NCBI GenBank assembly: GCA_963693315.1 | Contig: OY856188.1 | Span: 197,116,379 to 197,180,378 of the forward strand | DNA from: Diogma glabrata | Lineage: Eukaryota; Arthropoda; Insecta; Diptera; Cylindrotomidae | Direction: 5' to 3' | DNA: 64,000 nucleotides | Shown here: one piece after another, positions 24,101 to 31,253 of the stretch | Layout of the letters: the number at the start of each line of letters is the position of its first letter | How positions within the stretch are numbered: position 1 is the stretch's first letter | Translations under genes and position numbers: made by a program | The notes under the pieces: model-generated | What the model saw: only the letters and a program-made list of their open reading frames with translations | The model's database searches: none | What the model was told of the DNA's origin: nothing

Positions 24101-27100
24101 TTCTAAAAAGAATTTAAAGTTTAGTAGCCGATGATTTCGTTAACATTTATTAAAAAAACAAAAAATATTTTTATTTTGTTATTCGGATTTTGTTTTCTTT
24201 CCAAACAGTTTTGATAAAATTCTTGATTTTCGTGATGTAAAAAATGTTTGTGTAATAAATTTGTTTTAAATCTTATTTTTCACTATTCCAAATTTTAAAT
24301 ATTATAATAAATGTTTTACTGTTAACATGTTAAGTCAAAATGTAATAAAATAAATTTAAATCAAGACACGTCATTAATTAATTATAATGAGAAAACAGAA
24401 CCATTGATGATGTCAAATATTCACGTTCTTCAATATCTTTAACTTCAACCATTTCATCAGATTCATTTACACAATTCTCATTACATAGATTCTGCCATTA
24501 TTTATGATACTTTAGAAAAAGATAATAAATTAAGTGATTCGATAACTGTTGAAGATAATAGTGTAAAATGCCGGACAATGCAACATTTAGTGAATCAGGA
24601 TATCAAATAGTGCTAAACAACAAATTCTCCTTATATTGGTTACAACATCTCCAACAACATTTCGATTATCATATTCATCTCCTGGAGAATTCAACGCCAC
24701 TAGCAGCCAATCTATATATTAAAATCTATCCTCCACTCAACGCAGTATCATCTAAAGATATAACTGTTTAAATGTTTGAATAACTGTTTGAATTGTAGTG
24801 CACGGATGAGTCGTTCAACCCTTAACAATTTGAAGGTGAAGGGTTTAGACATGTTGGAATATAAATCATCTTATAGTCTTGAAAGTATCTATAAATCGAG
24901 TTTTTAATGGAAGTTGTAACTTTAAAATTGAGAGAGTTATGTTACTATAAATCATACATGTTCAACTCATATAATTTAAATTAGATGAAAATAGGACTTT
25001 ATTTTTTTTGTGGGATTATGGAAATGCTTATTCATTATATGGGGACTTCTTTGCACTTTAATCATCGAATTAAAATTATCGAATTTTCTGAATTTAGAAT
25101 TATATATTATCATATTTAAGTGTAAAATAAATACAAAATCATTTATAATTGTTTACGATTTTTTTCTTACAATATTCGTACAATTTAAAGCTTTTAAAAA
25201 TAAAAAAGAAAAAAAAAACAAATTTTTAAATTATACTATTTAAAAGTTAATAAATACCATGACAAAATTTTTTCTCTCCATAAATTATGTTTTTATTATT
25301 TAAACAATATAAATATTTAATTGCGCACATTGTAATGTTTCTGATTTCAAATAATATATAAAAACACACATTTAAAAAAAAATCATCAAAATCGGAGCTG
25401 TCCCTGAGGACTTAGAAGTAAAAACCTAATTTTACTCGACTATATTAATCGAATAGTAAAACAAGTCTTAACGATCCGATATACAACGAAAGAAGATATT
25501 TTATTAAGTATGAATGAACATAGATATATTCCAATCAATCATAATGACAACATAAGAACATTAACTTTATACTGCAACAAGCTCAACTGTCTGCCATAAT
25601 TATATGCATTTGTAAATAAGTCTTAAGTTTTTCTTTAGAATCTTTAGAAGTATTCATCTGAATGATGTTAAACAACCAGTACGCAATATCAAAGAAGGGA
25701 CATTGTGTGACCGCGCTTATTTGTTTTATCCATCCTTGATCCGTTCGTGTATCAAACCAAATTTAACATCATCACACATCACCGTCACATCAGGTGACAT
25801 GACTATAGTCATGTCACGTCGCTTTAAAATTTTTATTATTAAAGTCGATAAAAACGGTCACGACTAAAACTAAAAATTCTGAAACGAAAAAACTCCAAAA
25901 CTAAAAAAAACTTACATTTACATTCTTCAATTCCACAATAGTTATTTTTCTACTCCTATCACAGTAAATTATAAATTACATCACACTATCCATGACATGT
26001 AAATTGATTATTTCAAATAGCGTGCGGTAAGTAAAAAAAAGCGTGCGGCAATGGATTTTCATATATATATTACCGCACGCTTTTAATAAAAAGAAAAATT
26101 TTTATTCATTTTGACACAGAATAATGCAAAGCCTACCACAATTTGTAAACTATTTGCATTTAATTTATAATTAGTAGTTCATTTCATTTCAGTAGTTCAT
26201 TAGTAGTTCAAGTAATTATATGCGTTTGGGCATTAAAACAAAGTCGTAGAAAAAGTATATAACAAATCTCGAGTTGTAAAGCATTTTCCATGCTCGTGAA
26301 GATACTGCACTCGACGCTACGCGTCTCGTGCGCAAAATTCTCCCTCGCATGTAAAATTCTATTTACAACTCTAGATATGTAATATACTAATTATTTATCT
26401 AGAACGAAAAGTGAAACTTTAAAGTACGAGCTAGTTGTTTATGGCCGAGGTGTCTAGCCGAGGCCGAGATTACTAGTGAGTACCTTTAAAAACACTTTTC
26501 GTTTGAGGTAAATACAAAATTTTATTTCATACTTTAAATTTATTAATATAAAAAGAAATGAGTTTTAAATTTTGCTCAGAAAGTTGAACTTTAACGTCCT
26601 AGAACTTTATAAAATTTTATAAAGTCCTAGGACATTAAAGTTCAACTTTTTGTACTATAAATAATCCGAAAAATGTCATTTTAGATATCAGTATGAAATA
26701 AAAAAAAATAAAGACGTTTGAAAAAATTATGTCACATGAAAAATTGAGGCGACTACAATGTCATTTAAAGTGACATCTGTCGATGCGATGTGACTCTAGT
26801 AATTTAAACTGACATGACTTGCCTTCGGTAATCGGGGTACATAATTCACAACCGCTTAATATCTATAAATAAAGCAAATTATTGTTGCATTTTTTCATGT
26901 TCATTAAGTATTTGGTAATGCCTCGCGGATTTAATTTGGTTATAGGTACATTTACATACCATTCAAACTGTCGTCGTATATCTTGCTAATTCTATCTTAA
27001 TTTGACTTCGGCAGTTGCACTGTTTACACCTAATCCGTTTCCACTAAAATTTGTTTCAAAGATCTTGTGAAGAAAGCAGCTTAGAACGATGTTAAACAAT

Positions 27101-29874
27101 TGGGATTGTTTCACGATTAAGTTTTGTAAGTTTTTCAATATCGAACAGCTCATTTTAATATACAAGTTATTCATACGTTCCTGCAAAGTATAATATTCTC
27201 ACATATGGGGTGGTGTATAGTTTATTAGTTGCCACATCTTTTGATGAATAACACATACACTCTAAAGGCGAGTCAAAGAGAAGGTCAAAACTTGCACCGT
27301 ACTGGAATTTGGGCTTCATTCAATAACGGGTCTAGGAATGGCAGAGAATTTAGTTACTGGAATTTTGTCGTTTTTTGGCCAGTTGTATGTAACAATCGTT
27401 TTATTTTGAATAACTTCGGTTACATAGATATCGAGAGCTTCCTTGTAACATATTTTTTCAGAAAAATTTTTGAACAAAAATATTGATAAACACTTACAAA
27501 TTAGGCAAGGGGTTAACCTATATTTCTTTGAAATCCAAAGAAATGAGTTGTCACGGCTGAACGTCACCATATTTAGGCTGAACTATATATATCCTTTGCA
27601 GTTGCAAAAACAAAGGATCTTGCGCACACACTACTACTGCCGAAATACTTTAAGAACTGCCTAAACAGGTCCTGCAATTCGGACAAAGAAAATTCGATAT
27701 CACTTAGATTAGTATAACTGCTTTGTCATGACACTATGAGTAAAGGAACATGTCCAAATCTGAAAATTTATTGTATCTCATCTCTACATCATAGCAGTTT
27801 TTATTCAGGAGTAATTTAATGTGACAGTTAAACAGAAATTTTCTCTTGCAATATTACTAAATTCAGTAATTCACTAAAGTCACTGCTACCCGCCTTGATT
27901 ATGATACAGGTTTCAGAATAAAACTAACCAAAAAGTGTTGCTAATTTATTTTATTTTATCTCGTTACAGACCGTTTATCGTCAATGCCTTCAAGAACAAA
28001 ATAAATCATTCAATGATTCAAATCTAACCGTAAATTTAAGTGAAGAGAATCTAAAATGTCAAAAACCATGGGGAATGGTGCCAGATAATATATTCCCAAA
28101 TTTATGGCGCGTTATTTATTGGACATCACAGTTTTTAACATGGTTAATTATGCCTTTAATGCAAAGTTATTTAAAAGCTGGTGATTTTACATTCAAAGGA
28201 AAATTAAAATCAGCAATTATCGATAATGCAATTTACTACGGATCGTATTTATTCATCTGTGGCGTTCTTCTAATATATATTGCATTGAAACCAGGCGTTT
28301 ATTTAGATTGGCCTAAACTAAAAGCTATCGCATCATCAGCATCAAATACATGGGGATTGTTTCTACTAGTTTTGCTATTTGGCTATGCATTAGTAGAAGT
28401 TCCACGTGGTCTATGGAATAATTCTAAACCTGGATTTACGCTACAGTATGCCTATTTTAAAGCAGCAAAATTAAGCTCTGAAAAGGCAGAAGCTGAAGAA
28501 AATGTTGAAGATGTGTTAGAATCATTACATGCAGCAAACCGTGCAATACCACCTGGACATGAATTACGTATTGCTATCGAAACAATTTTACGAAAGGTAC
28601 CGGCTGAGTTACTGGAAAAAACTGGACGAAATTTAGTTAGAAATAATGATGGTGGCTCCCCGAATATTGTTCCATCGGAAAAAGCAATGGTACGATTACA
28701 TAAACAAGTTATCAAATCATTACAAACTTTACAAAGAACAGAAGCTCTATGGGGTGTACAAGTATCAAAAATATTTGTGTTAGAAGATATTGCAAGAAAT
28801 TCTGTATCATCGGAACACCGTTTTAAATATGAGTTTCCTAAAAAACGTTCAGGTATTGAAAGATGTTTTTATAATCCAGTAATTGAATGGTATTGGCAGT
28901 GTTGGTTGAAATCGCCATTTTTGAAATGTTTAGCTGTGGTTACAGGATTTTTATCATTAACCGTTGTATGGAGTGAGTTAACATTTTTCCAACGGGTACC
29001 GGTTTTGTCGGTTTTTGCAATTTTATTGGATATTGCAAAAGATCGATATGATTTCTTTTCGATTGAATTAATAACAATGACAACTTTATGTTATTTATGT
29101 TACTGTGCATACTCTACTATCTTTCGGATAAAGTTTTTAAATTTATACTATCTCGCGCCACATCATCAAACCAATGAGCATAGTTTAATATTTAGCGGAA
29201 TGTTATTGTGTCGTCTTACACCACCTATGTGTTTGAATTTTCTTTGTTTGATTCACATGGACTCGCATATAATAAAAACTCGAGTTTTAGAAACACATTA
29301 TACTCAAGTGATGGGACATATGGATGTATTAGGCATAATTTCAGATGGGTTTAATATATATTTTCCGATGGTCATGCTTGCAATTTGTTTAGCAACATGG
29401 TTTTCGCTTGGTAGCCGAACCCTTAACGCATTAGGATTCCAACAATTTATGTTAAATGAAACAATAGCTTCAGAGTTAGTACAAGAAGGAAAAGATTTGA
29501 TTGCAAGAGAAAAACGGCGTAGACAACGTGCTGAGGAATCAATGCAAAGAAGACGTGATGGTCCGAGTCTAGGTGGTGTCGCTGGAACAAGAGATATAAA
29601 TAATATAACGCAATCAAAATATCGTTCGATGCGCAGTACACCCGGTGATGGTTTATTGCGTGATGCCGAAAATCTTGATTATAGTACAACAAATCGTGAT
29701 CTTGATTTTAATCGTAGTTTAACGGAAGAAATTAATGAAAGATTTGGTGTAAGTACAAACGTTGCTGTTGGTTTTAAAGGTTATAGTTACAACGATACAG
29801 ATAGTGATTCAGAAAATATAGGAAAAAGAACAAATAATAATATGCCACCGAGAGGTTTATTTGATGATGTGTAA
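6121..29874 (+). CDS. LMBRD2: LMBR1 domain-containing protein 2 (LMBRD2), two exons around a 21.7-kb intron
   Basis: Coding exons are 6121-6291 and 27970-29874 (57 and 634 codons, phase 0). The donor is TCG|GTAAGT and the acceptor TTACAG|ACC. The joined product is 691 residues, matching the roughly 695 of animal LMBRD2. Exon 1 encodes the first two membrane segments; exon 2 resumes at TVYRQCLQE and contains the remaining membrane spans, a central cytosolic loop rich in Glu/Ala with a predicted coiled-coil feel, the WYWQCWLKSPFLKC region, and a basic, low-complexity cytosolic tail after about residue 540. LMBRD2 is a multipass membrane protein of the LMBR1/limb-region family; in mammals it has been linked to beta-2-adrenergic receptor signalling, but its biochemical role is unsettled. 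No frame break is seen. The single intron is almost entirely transposable elements. Confidence 0.93.
6492..7114 (-). repeat. Copia 3' LTR, split by a MITE
   Basis: The LTR sequence is 6492-6620 plus 7091-7114, about 153 bp once the inserted element is removed. It aligns closely with 25443-25579, for example 'gatccgatatacaacg' and 'caatcataatgacaacata' in both copies. A purine-rich stretch (minus strand 'agtgggga') directly adjoins it at 7115-7122, as expected for the polypurine tract. Confidence 0.8.
6621..7084. mobile_element. MITE inserted in the copia 3' LTR
   Basis: Ends read TTTTCGATTGA inward from both sides and are followed on each side by repeated AACTAGTTC-like palindromes. A short duplication, ACATAA, flanks it at 6615-6620 and 7085-7090. 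About 464 bp with no coding capacity. Confidence 0.6.
7141..7938 (-). pseudogene. Copia pol: end of RT and RNase H domain
   Basis: Read on the minus strand from 7936, the protein begins QNILHKFNMADCNPVATPLD, then LIGSLLYAAQVTGPDICFAI and VLRYLKGT, which mark the end of the copia RT. CDSDWA, STTGYIF and LSTTEAEYMS of RNase H follow. A TGA at 7418-7420 and a one-base shift near 7360 interrupt it before the C-terminal KHIDVKFKFIKE and PTGDMADIFTKPL motifs. The upstream continuation lies beyond the LINE insertion, at 11566. Not functional. Confidence 0.88.
8069..10543 (-). CDS. LINE copy A: endonuclease C-terminal half and reverse transcriptase
   Basis: This 824-codon open frame starts inside the apurinic-type endonuclease ([15 protein letters not shown], then [10 protein letters not shown] with the catalytic SDH). 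It runs through the [62 protein letters not shown] and the catalytic NSFADDSTLH. The C-terminal thumb region contains IRLLGVTVSNDLLWNDHV and SYIRPYMEYCCQVWG. There is no RNase H and no zinc finger at the end. The frame is uninterrupted and all RT catalytic residues are present, so loss of activity comes only from the small upstream deletion near 10590. The protein makes and inserts cDNA at nicked target DNA. The ATG used here is internal to the true ORF2. Confidence 0.85.
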   Translation of the reverse strand: MDEIRAKSPNCEVIVTGDFNVHNKSWLEFSKSTDDVDNSGKLAEIFAASQGLFQIVKSPTFTPRNGGDNSFLLDLYLTTMPDITSVDVAKGSIGNSDHYLISSVIKTDLLKTTAPKPRKIFHYSKMDKSGLQNFFHGFPFDRHCFYTDNVNVSAQNFTETIQFAINKFVPFSIVKPKQKYLYSKAAKTALRNKRRSFNIWIHNKTPTNRSQYLKANKISNQIISNEKSEIDRAKASKLTSMSVSDKSFYSAINSLNAGTKFSIPPIIDGDLIVNDPARKANLFAERFALNSTVLETPKEIPQIQSSGVNMNELHFKPKIVAKLLKGLNINKASGMDNIPPIILKTFSKELAPTLTKIFYQSYKSGIFPSCWKLANVQPVPKKGPKSDISNYRPIALLSVLSKVYEHYINTHISKFLEENHLISDSQYGFRNKRSTTDLLNYVAHCWNSILDKGGETYVIALDISKAFDRVWHANLINKLVAYGFHPNVVKLIQNFLSNRYISVSLDGFSSESKLINAGVPQGSVLSPTLFLIYINELLKITSNPINSFADDSTLHKSFEPLPSKGKMHERINPARRDAAINVNKDLNKVADWGDQNLVNFNSTKTQLLIVSRLKTEFPKDILFSMCDAPIGECKNIRLLGVTVSNDLLWNDHVMAMAKSASKKLGLLNRCKKFFTPYQLLHVYKSYIRPYMEYCCQVWGAASVSILALLDSVQKRAIRIVGDRTLTSKLDSLQHRRTVADLVVFYKYRHQQCSDEISGIMPQTYSYPRSTRQSAAATSETVKIPRCHTGRSQRDFFVRTAYKWNSLPEHLVSGGFNPRMFKKKR
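10575..11012 (-). CDS. LINE copy A: N-terminal part of ORF2 with endonuclease start
   Basis: The frame begins MAVQPKKNKSASGK and enters the endonuclease at KIHVQNICGLN, followed by [12 protein letters not shown] (the catalytic ET) and the conserved Tyr/Phe-rich [14 protein letters not shown]. It ends out of frame with 8069-10543. Comparison with copy B (52843-52930) shows that copy A lacks about 25 bases there, which in B encode ALYRSPN, the usual endonuclease YRSP motif. The two frames were therefore one protein. Confidence 0.75.
   Translation of the reverse strand: MAVQPKKNKSASGKANLRNPPAHKAACPRNLQGQNIYESIKNFKIHVQNICGLNANHDHVQHNLEHDKPNILFLTETQVSENFLFIESLNSKYRLESAFKLHQGVCAFIHESVAYTRFPNFELHGDGFNTMVLKICLPEMTFFTT
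11566..11905 (-). pseudogene. Copia pol: reverse transcriptase core
   Basis: On the minus strand the segment reads LKKSIYGLKQSSRVWNQHL, the invariant copia RT phrase, then YVDELIFLN in place of the catalytic YVDD, and FGEAKFVLGMQI and FLSQKQYV. The second catalytic Asp is replaced by Glu. It is cut at 11566 by the LINE insertion, and on the other side it runs almost directly into integrase, so about 250 codons are deleted. Confidence 0.85.
11937..12370 (-). pseudogene. Copia pol: integrase core
   Basis: The frame 11937-12335 contains KRIKMVRSDNGSEFCNADM (the second catalytic Asp of the DDE triad), THQKTTPYTPEQNGLCERMN (the catalytic Glu) and AETVNPAAFLTNKSLSR. It is copia-group integrase. 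It is interrupted at 12371 by a hAT-like element and continues upstream at 14410, where the minus strand encodes YTRK-like and GKSTRLSF-like fragments with stops. Confidence 0.87.
12371..14409. mobile_element. Non-autonomous hAT-type element with 8-bp target duplication
   Basis: The target duplication CAGTACAC is exact at 12363-12370 and 14410-14417. The ends read TAGTGATG inward on both sides, and subterminal blocks such as GATCCGTTCA recur near both ends, as in hAT elements where transposase binds repeated subterminal sites. The 2-kb interior is AT-rich and has no coding frame, so it depends on a transposase elsewhere. It sits in the copia integrase. Confidence 0.85.
14410..15170 (-). pseudogene. 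Copia pol: zinc knuckle, protease and start of integrase
   Basis: From the right on the minus strand: a partial zinc knuckle HCNEIGHFANKC (first Cys lost), then the protease region WYINSGASAHMTFDDML, in which the usual DSGAS active site has Asn for Asp. After it come ICVTGQGDCQLSL and, in another frame, LLSISQMVRNKKKVVFDQNG, the usual protease-integrase linker of copia. Toward 14410 come remnants of the integrase zinc-binding segment. Multiple frame breaks and the changed active-site Asp make it dead. Confidence 0.8.
15345..15930 (-). pseudogene. Copia gag
   Basis: The open part 15345-15662 contains AKTLKEIWDNLRETLQDKG, the UBN2/gag-polypeptide signature of copia elements, and SMDEYITIIMSTAQML. 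Upstream, after in-frame stops, lie the earlier gag motifs GRENYNNWSFAIQAYLEHED and GNDKTEDAAIKLA. Gag would form the particle around the RNA. Its start lies near 15925. The expected short link to the primer-binding site is occupied by about 6.8 kb of inserted DNA. Confidence 0.85.
15931..16941. other. Non-coding DNA between copia gag and the Penelope-like element
   Basis: About 1 kb of AT-rich sequence that belongs neither to copia coding DNA nor to the Penelope-like repeat. The phrase 'attaccatcc' recurs (for example near 16650 and 16845, and again at about 22130). The block 'gagtaattctctcgaaa' near 16275 is approximately inverted at 22303-22319. It may be the left part of an older element that hosts the Penelope-like copy. 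Confidence 0.35.
17279..20116 (-). mobile_element. hAT-family transposon with broken transposase
   Basis: The target duplication TACTAGAG is exact at 17271-17278 and 20117-20124. The left end reads CAGAGGTGGCCAAGC; the right end, in reverse complement, reads CACACATGGCCAAACCGCGG, so the shared TGGCCAA core marks the terminal repeats. The subterminal region is full of GAGCCGC motifs. The interior encodes a degenerate BED-type hAT transposase. The insertion lies in the left inverted repeat of the Penelope-like element. Confidence 0.88.
17455..19290 (-). pseudogene. hAT transposase (GTF2IRD2/ZBED-like), frameshifted
   Basis: Pieces in order on the minus strand are as follows. A BED/zinc segment near 19280-19130 has CLICNES followed by NLKRHHEKNH. 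Frame 18443-18931 has FSLALDESIDIQDTPQLAVF and SVATDGAPAMLGK, the catalytic-core motifs of this hAT group. Frame 18129-18413 has the FYCLVRWLSTYNVLSRF motif. The C-terminal dimerisation domain at 17455-17706 has YCCESLFSTMKFIKSNHRSQ. At least four frameshifts or stops separate them. The intact protein would bind the terminal repeats and cut and paste the element. Confidence 0.85.
20286..20760 (-). pseudogene. Penelope-like GIY-YIG endonuclease with linker
   Basis: Read from the right, a Lys-rich linker (KAHKNVKKIKGKL, then HGLIYS) is followed, after a one-base shift near 20625, by IPFSNCDGEYIGLTGQKLGA. This is the Penelope-specific 'CxxxYIGxTGQ' form of GIY-YIG. Next come IGQHKYDERARKNK, ALQHIIDKGHTFEYN and the conserved LVKETDWKKRLTLEAINI with the catalytic Glu, then a stop at 20286-20288. 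The endonuclease nicks the target for reverse transcription. The RT that should precede it is absent beyond about 20760. The frameshift makes the copy inactive. Confidence 0.82.
21027..21312 (+). mobile_element. tRNA-derived SINE with LINE-like 3' tail
   Basis: The head (21031-21110) is tRNA-like: an A-box-like 'ggcgtaatcgatagcg' at about 21040 and a perfect B box GGTTCGAATCC at 21094-21104, the internal RNA polymerase III promoter. A body of about 110 bp follows, and the tail reads TATGTGTTGTTGTGACACAT, then about 20 bp, then ACACAATAC and an A-rich end. That tail matches the 3' ends of LINE copies A and B in this window, so this SINE is probably copied by that LINE's RT. Confidence 0.75.
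22007..22574. other. Non-coding DNA to the right of the Penelope-like element
   Basis: AT-rich with no coding frame. It may pair with 15931-16941 as the flanks of an older host element, because short blocks are inverted between the two, but ends could not be fixed. Confidence 0.3.
22575..22698. mobile_element. Near-perfect foldback element
   Basis: Arms of about 57 bp run inward from TTAGGGCCG (22575) and from CGGCCCTAA (22698), with one or two mismatches and a roughly 10-bp loop 'ttatatttac'. Each arm includes 'gaatgcggatagaagataaa'. No coding capacity. It resembles a tiny MITE. Confidence 0.75.
22742..22754 (-). other. Copia primer-binding site complementary to initiator tRNA anticodon arm
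   Basis: Just inside the 5' LTR, the minus strand reads TTATAGGCCCAG. This is complementary, with one mismatch, to the anticodon stem-loop of animal initiator tRNA-Met (CUGGGCCCAUAA). Drosophila copia is known to prime from an initiator tRNA half-molecule rather than its 3' end, so the site fits the family. Confidence 0.65.
22755..25579 (-). repeat. Copia 5' LTR, split by a 2.7-kb element
   Basis: The LTR is 22755-22778 plus 25443-25579. The small part reads 'atgaattag' then 'tattat', the large part continues 'tattaatcgaatagtaaaac' and ends 'actgcaaca'. Both parts align with the 3' LTR at 6492-6620 and 7091-7114. Confidence 0.75.
22779..25442. mobile_element. Long-terminal-inverted-repeat DNA element in the copia 5' LTR
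   Basis: Terminal repeats of about 175 bp begin TAGTCGAGTAAAATTAG at 22779 and are found inverted ending at 25442; both contain 'cttctaagtcctcagggaca'. A 3-bp duplication TAT flanks the element. The 2.3-kb interior has only short frames (such as 23085-23303 minus and 24568-24771 plus) that I do not recognise, so it looks non-autonomous. Confidence 0.7.
25585..27229. other. Intron DNA right of copia, with small palindromes
   Basis: The first 180 bases have a protein-like frame on the minus strand (see findings). A hairpin of 'gcgtgcggtaa' type spans 26021-26086, and a longer palindrome spans 26579-26651. Nothing else coding is seen. Confidence 0.4.
26579..26651. repeat. 73-bp near-perfect palindrome
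   Basis: The arm AAAGTTGAACTTTAA then GTCCTAG and ACTTTATAAAAT is mirrored by its reverse complement with about two mismatches and essentially no loop. Confidence 0.75.
27230..27610 (+). repeat. Dispersed repeat, also present at 35541-36180
   Basis: Blocks shared with the 35.5-kb region include 'aacgggtctag' then 'aatggcag', 'gagcttcctt' and 'gaaatcca' then 'agaaatga'. The order is conserved with indels. No recognised protein; likely an unclassified interspersed repeat. It ends about 360 bp before LMBRD2 exon 2. Confidence 0.55.
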
Positions 29875-31253
29875 TTCTTTAGTGATGTGTTTAAAATTTA
29901 AAATAGACAAATAATTACATTTTATAATAATCTAAACAGAAAAATATTCACCAATTAATAATTTATATTTTTTCACTAAATAAAATTAATAATAGTTAAA
30001 AAATTGGTATGAAACCATAGGTTTTAAGAAAAATTCAACCGCATTCAAGATGTCTCTTAGCAGATAAATGATCTCAAAATAATATATAAATTAGATTAAC
30101 GCTTACTTAGCACGTTTAAAAAGATTATGTATTCAAACAATATTATTTTACGACGCATAAATAAATATAAATCAATATTTATTTGCCGTTTCGCCAGTAA
30201 TAATTACGCATCCGAGATTCTTGTTTTTGTTGTTGTGACAACAATTGTATAATTATATAATATCACATAAGTCAAGCATCGTGTGATATAACATATTCTG
30301 TGTGATTAGGCTCTTTCTTGTAAAAACATTTAAGGCTACGAACAGAGTGGAAGCTTTTAACAGTGTTGAAAGCCTTGAAAGCTACAGAACTGCACGTGTA
30401 TTAAATGAAAGTGTTCACAGGGAAGCGAAGCTGTTTGCTGATGTTTGTAGCCTAACTCTAACAAACAGTAACAGATATATAATCAGACTTGACATGCTGT
30501 ATAGCGTAATTTATTATACAATATTTCACCTGACTGATAATTATTTGATTAAATCTATTTATCAGAAATGGTTGAGTTTTAATATATGTATGTAAGGCGT
30601 TATTAAACTAAATATGTTTATTTAAATATTCGGTTCATCATTACGTACAACCTAATCACTAATGTTAAGAAATGAATCTCTGATTACTTTATTGTTCTAA
30701 CTTTGCTTCGAACATAGTTTGACAAAAAATACTTGTTTTTGGAAACTTGTTTTGTGTAATTATAAAATTTTTATTGTATTTGTAACTATAATAGTTAGAT
30801 ATAAAGTACTGAATAAATAATTCTTATATATTAATACGCTAGATTAAAACTTTGTGGAGCATTAGGCTTTTTTATTCGCAGATGGATTCATTTGAAATTT
30901 TCACAGCTAACTGATATTAGTGTAACCTATAGTCGGATCCGGATTCAAACAAATCGGATTATAAATAAAAAAGTTATTATATACGGAAAACTTTTTCTAT
31001 ACATATGCATTATAAGTTTACATACATCTTTCTTTTTGCTTTAAAACAATGCTTTAAAATTTTTCTTTTTTATATATTAGCTATCGAACCGAACAACGAA
31101 TAACAAAAACGAAAATTTTTATATTTATTTTATATTCATTTCAGTCGTCGTATTTATTTTATATTTTAGTCGTCTTTTATCTTTCAAGAAGGACGGTTTT
31201 CGATATTTTTCGATTATTTTGTTTTTTATTGATATAAAGATTTTTGAGATATT
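29875..31253. other. LMBRD2 3' region and intergenic DNA
   Basis: A possible polyadenylation signal AATAAA lies near 29981. A small inverted-repeat element occupies 30333-30450. The 97-residue frame at 30302-30595 crosses it and is not credible as a gene. The rest is AT-rich with no feature. Confidence 0.4.
30333..30450. mobile_element. Short inverted-repeat element
   Basis: The left end reads GGCTACGAACA and the right end, in reverse complement, GGCTACAAACATCAG. The interior is GC-richer than its surroundings. Non-coding, MITE-like. Confidence 0.5.

Larger units (their letters stand above)
6492..25579 (-). mobile_element. Copia-type LTR retrotransposon, expanded to 19 kb by nested insertions
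   Basis: Both outer ends are visible. Read on the minus strand the LTRs begin TGTTGCAGTATAAA and end CA, and the outermost bases are flanked by the same five bases, AGCTC, at 6487-6491 and 25580-25584. Between them, in the right order for an element read right to left, are the primer-binding site (about 22742), gag (15345-15860), zinc knuckle and protease (14800-15170), integrase (11937-12370 and 14410-14660), RT (11566-11905) and RNase H (7141-7938). Every one of these is broken by stops, frameshifts or insertions. About 250 codons between integrase and RT are deleted. The element sits wholly within the LMBRD2 intron, antisense to the gene. Confidence 0.85.

Noticed and set aside
24568..24771. 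67-codon plus-strand frame within the long-TIR element
   Set aside because: No recognisable motif, and neighbouring frames are equally open; not enough to call a transposase.
30302..30595. 97-codon frame between LMBRD2 and the Helitron
   Set aside because: It crosses the inverted-repeat element at 30333-30450 and ends in AT-rich low-complexity sequence; no family resemblance.
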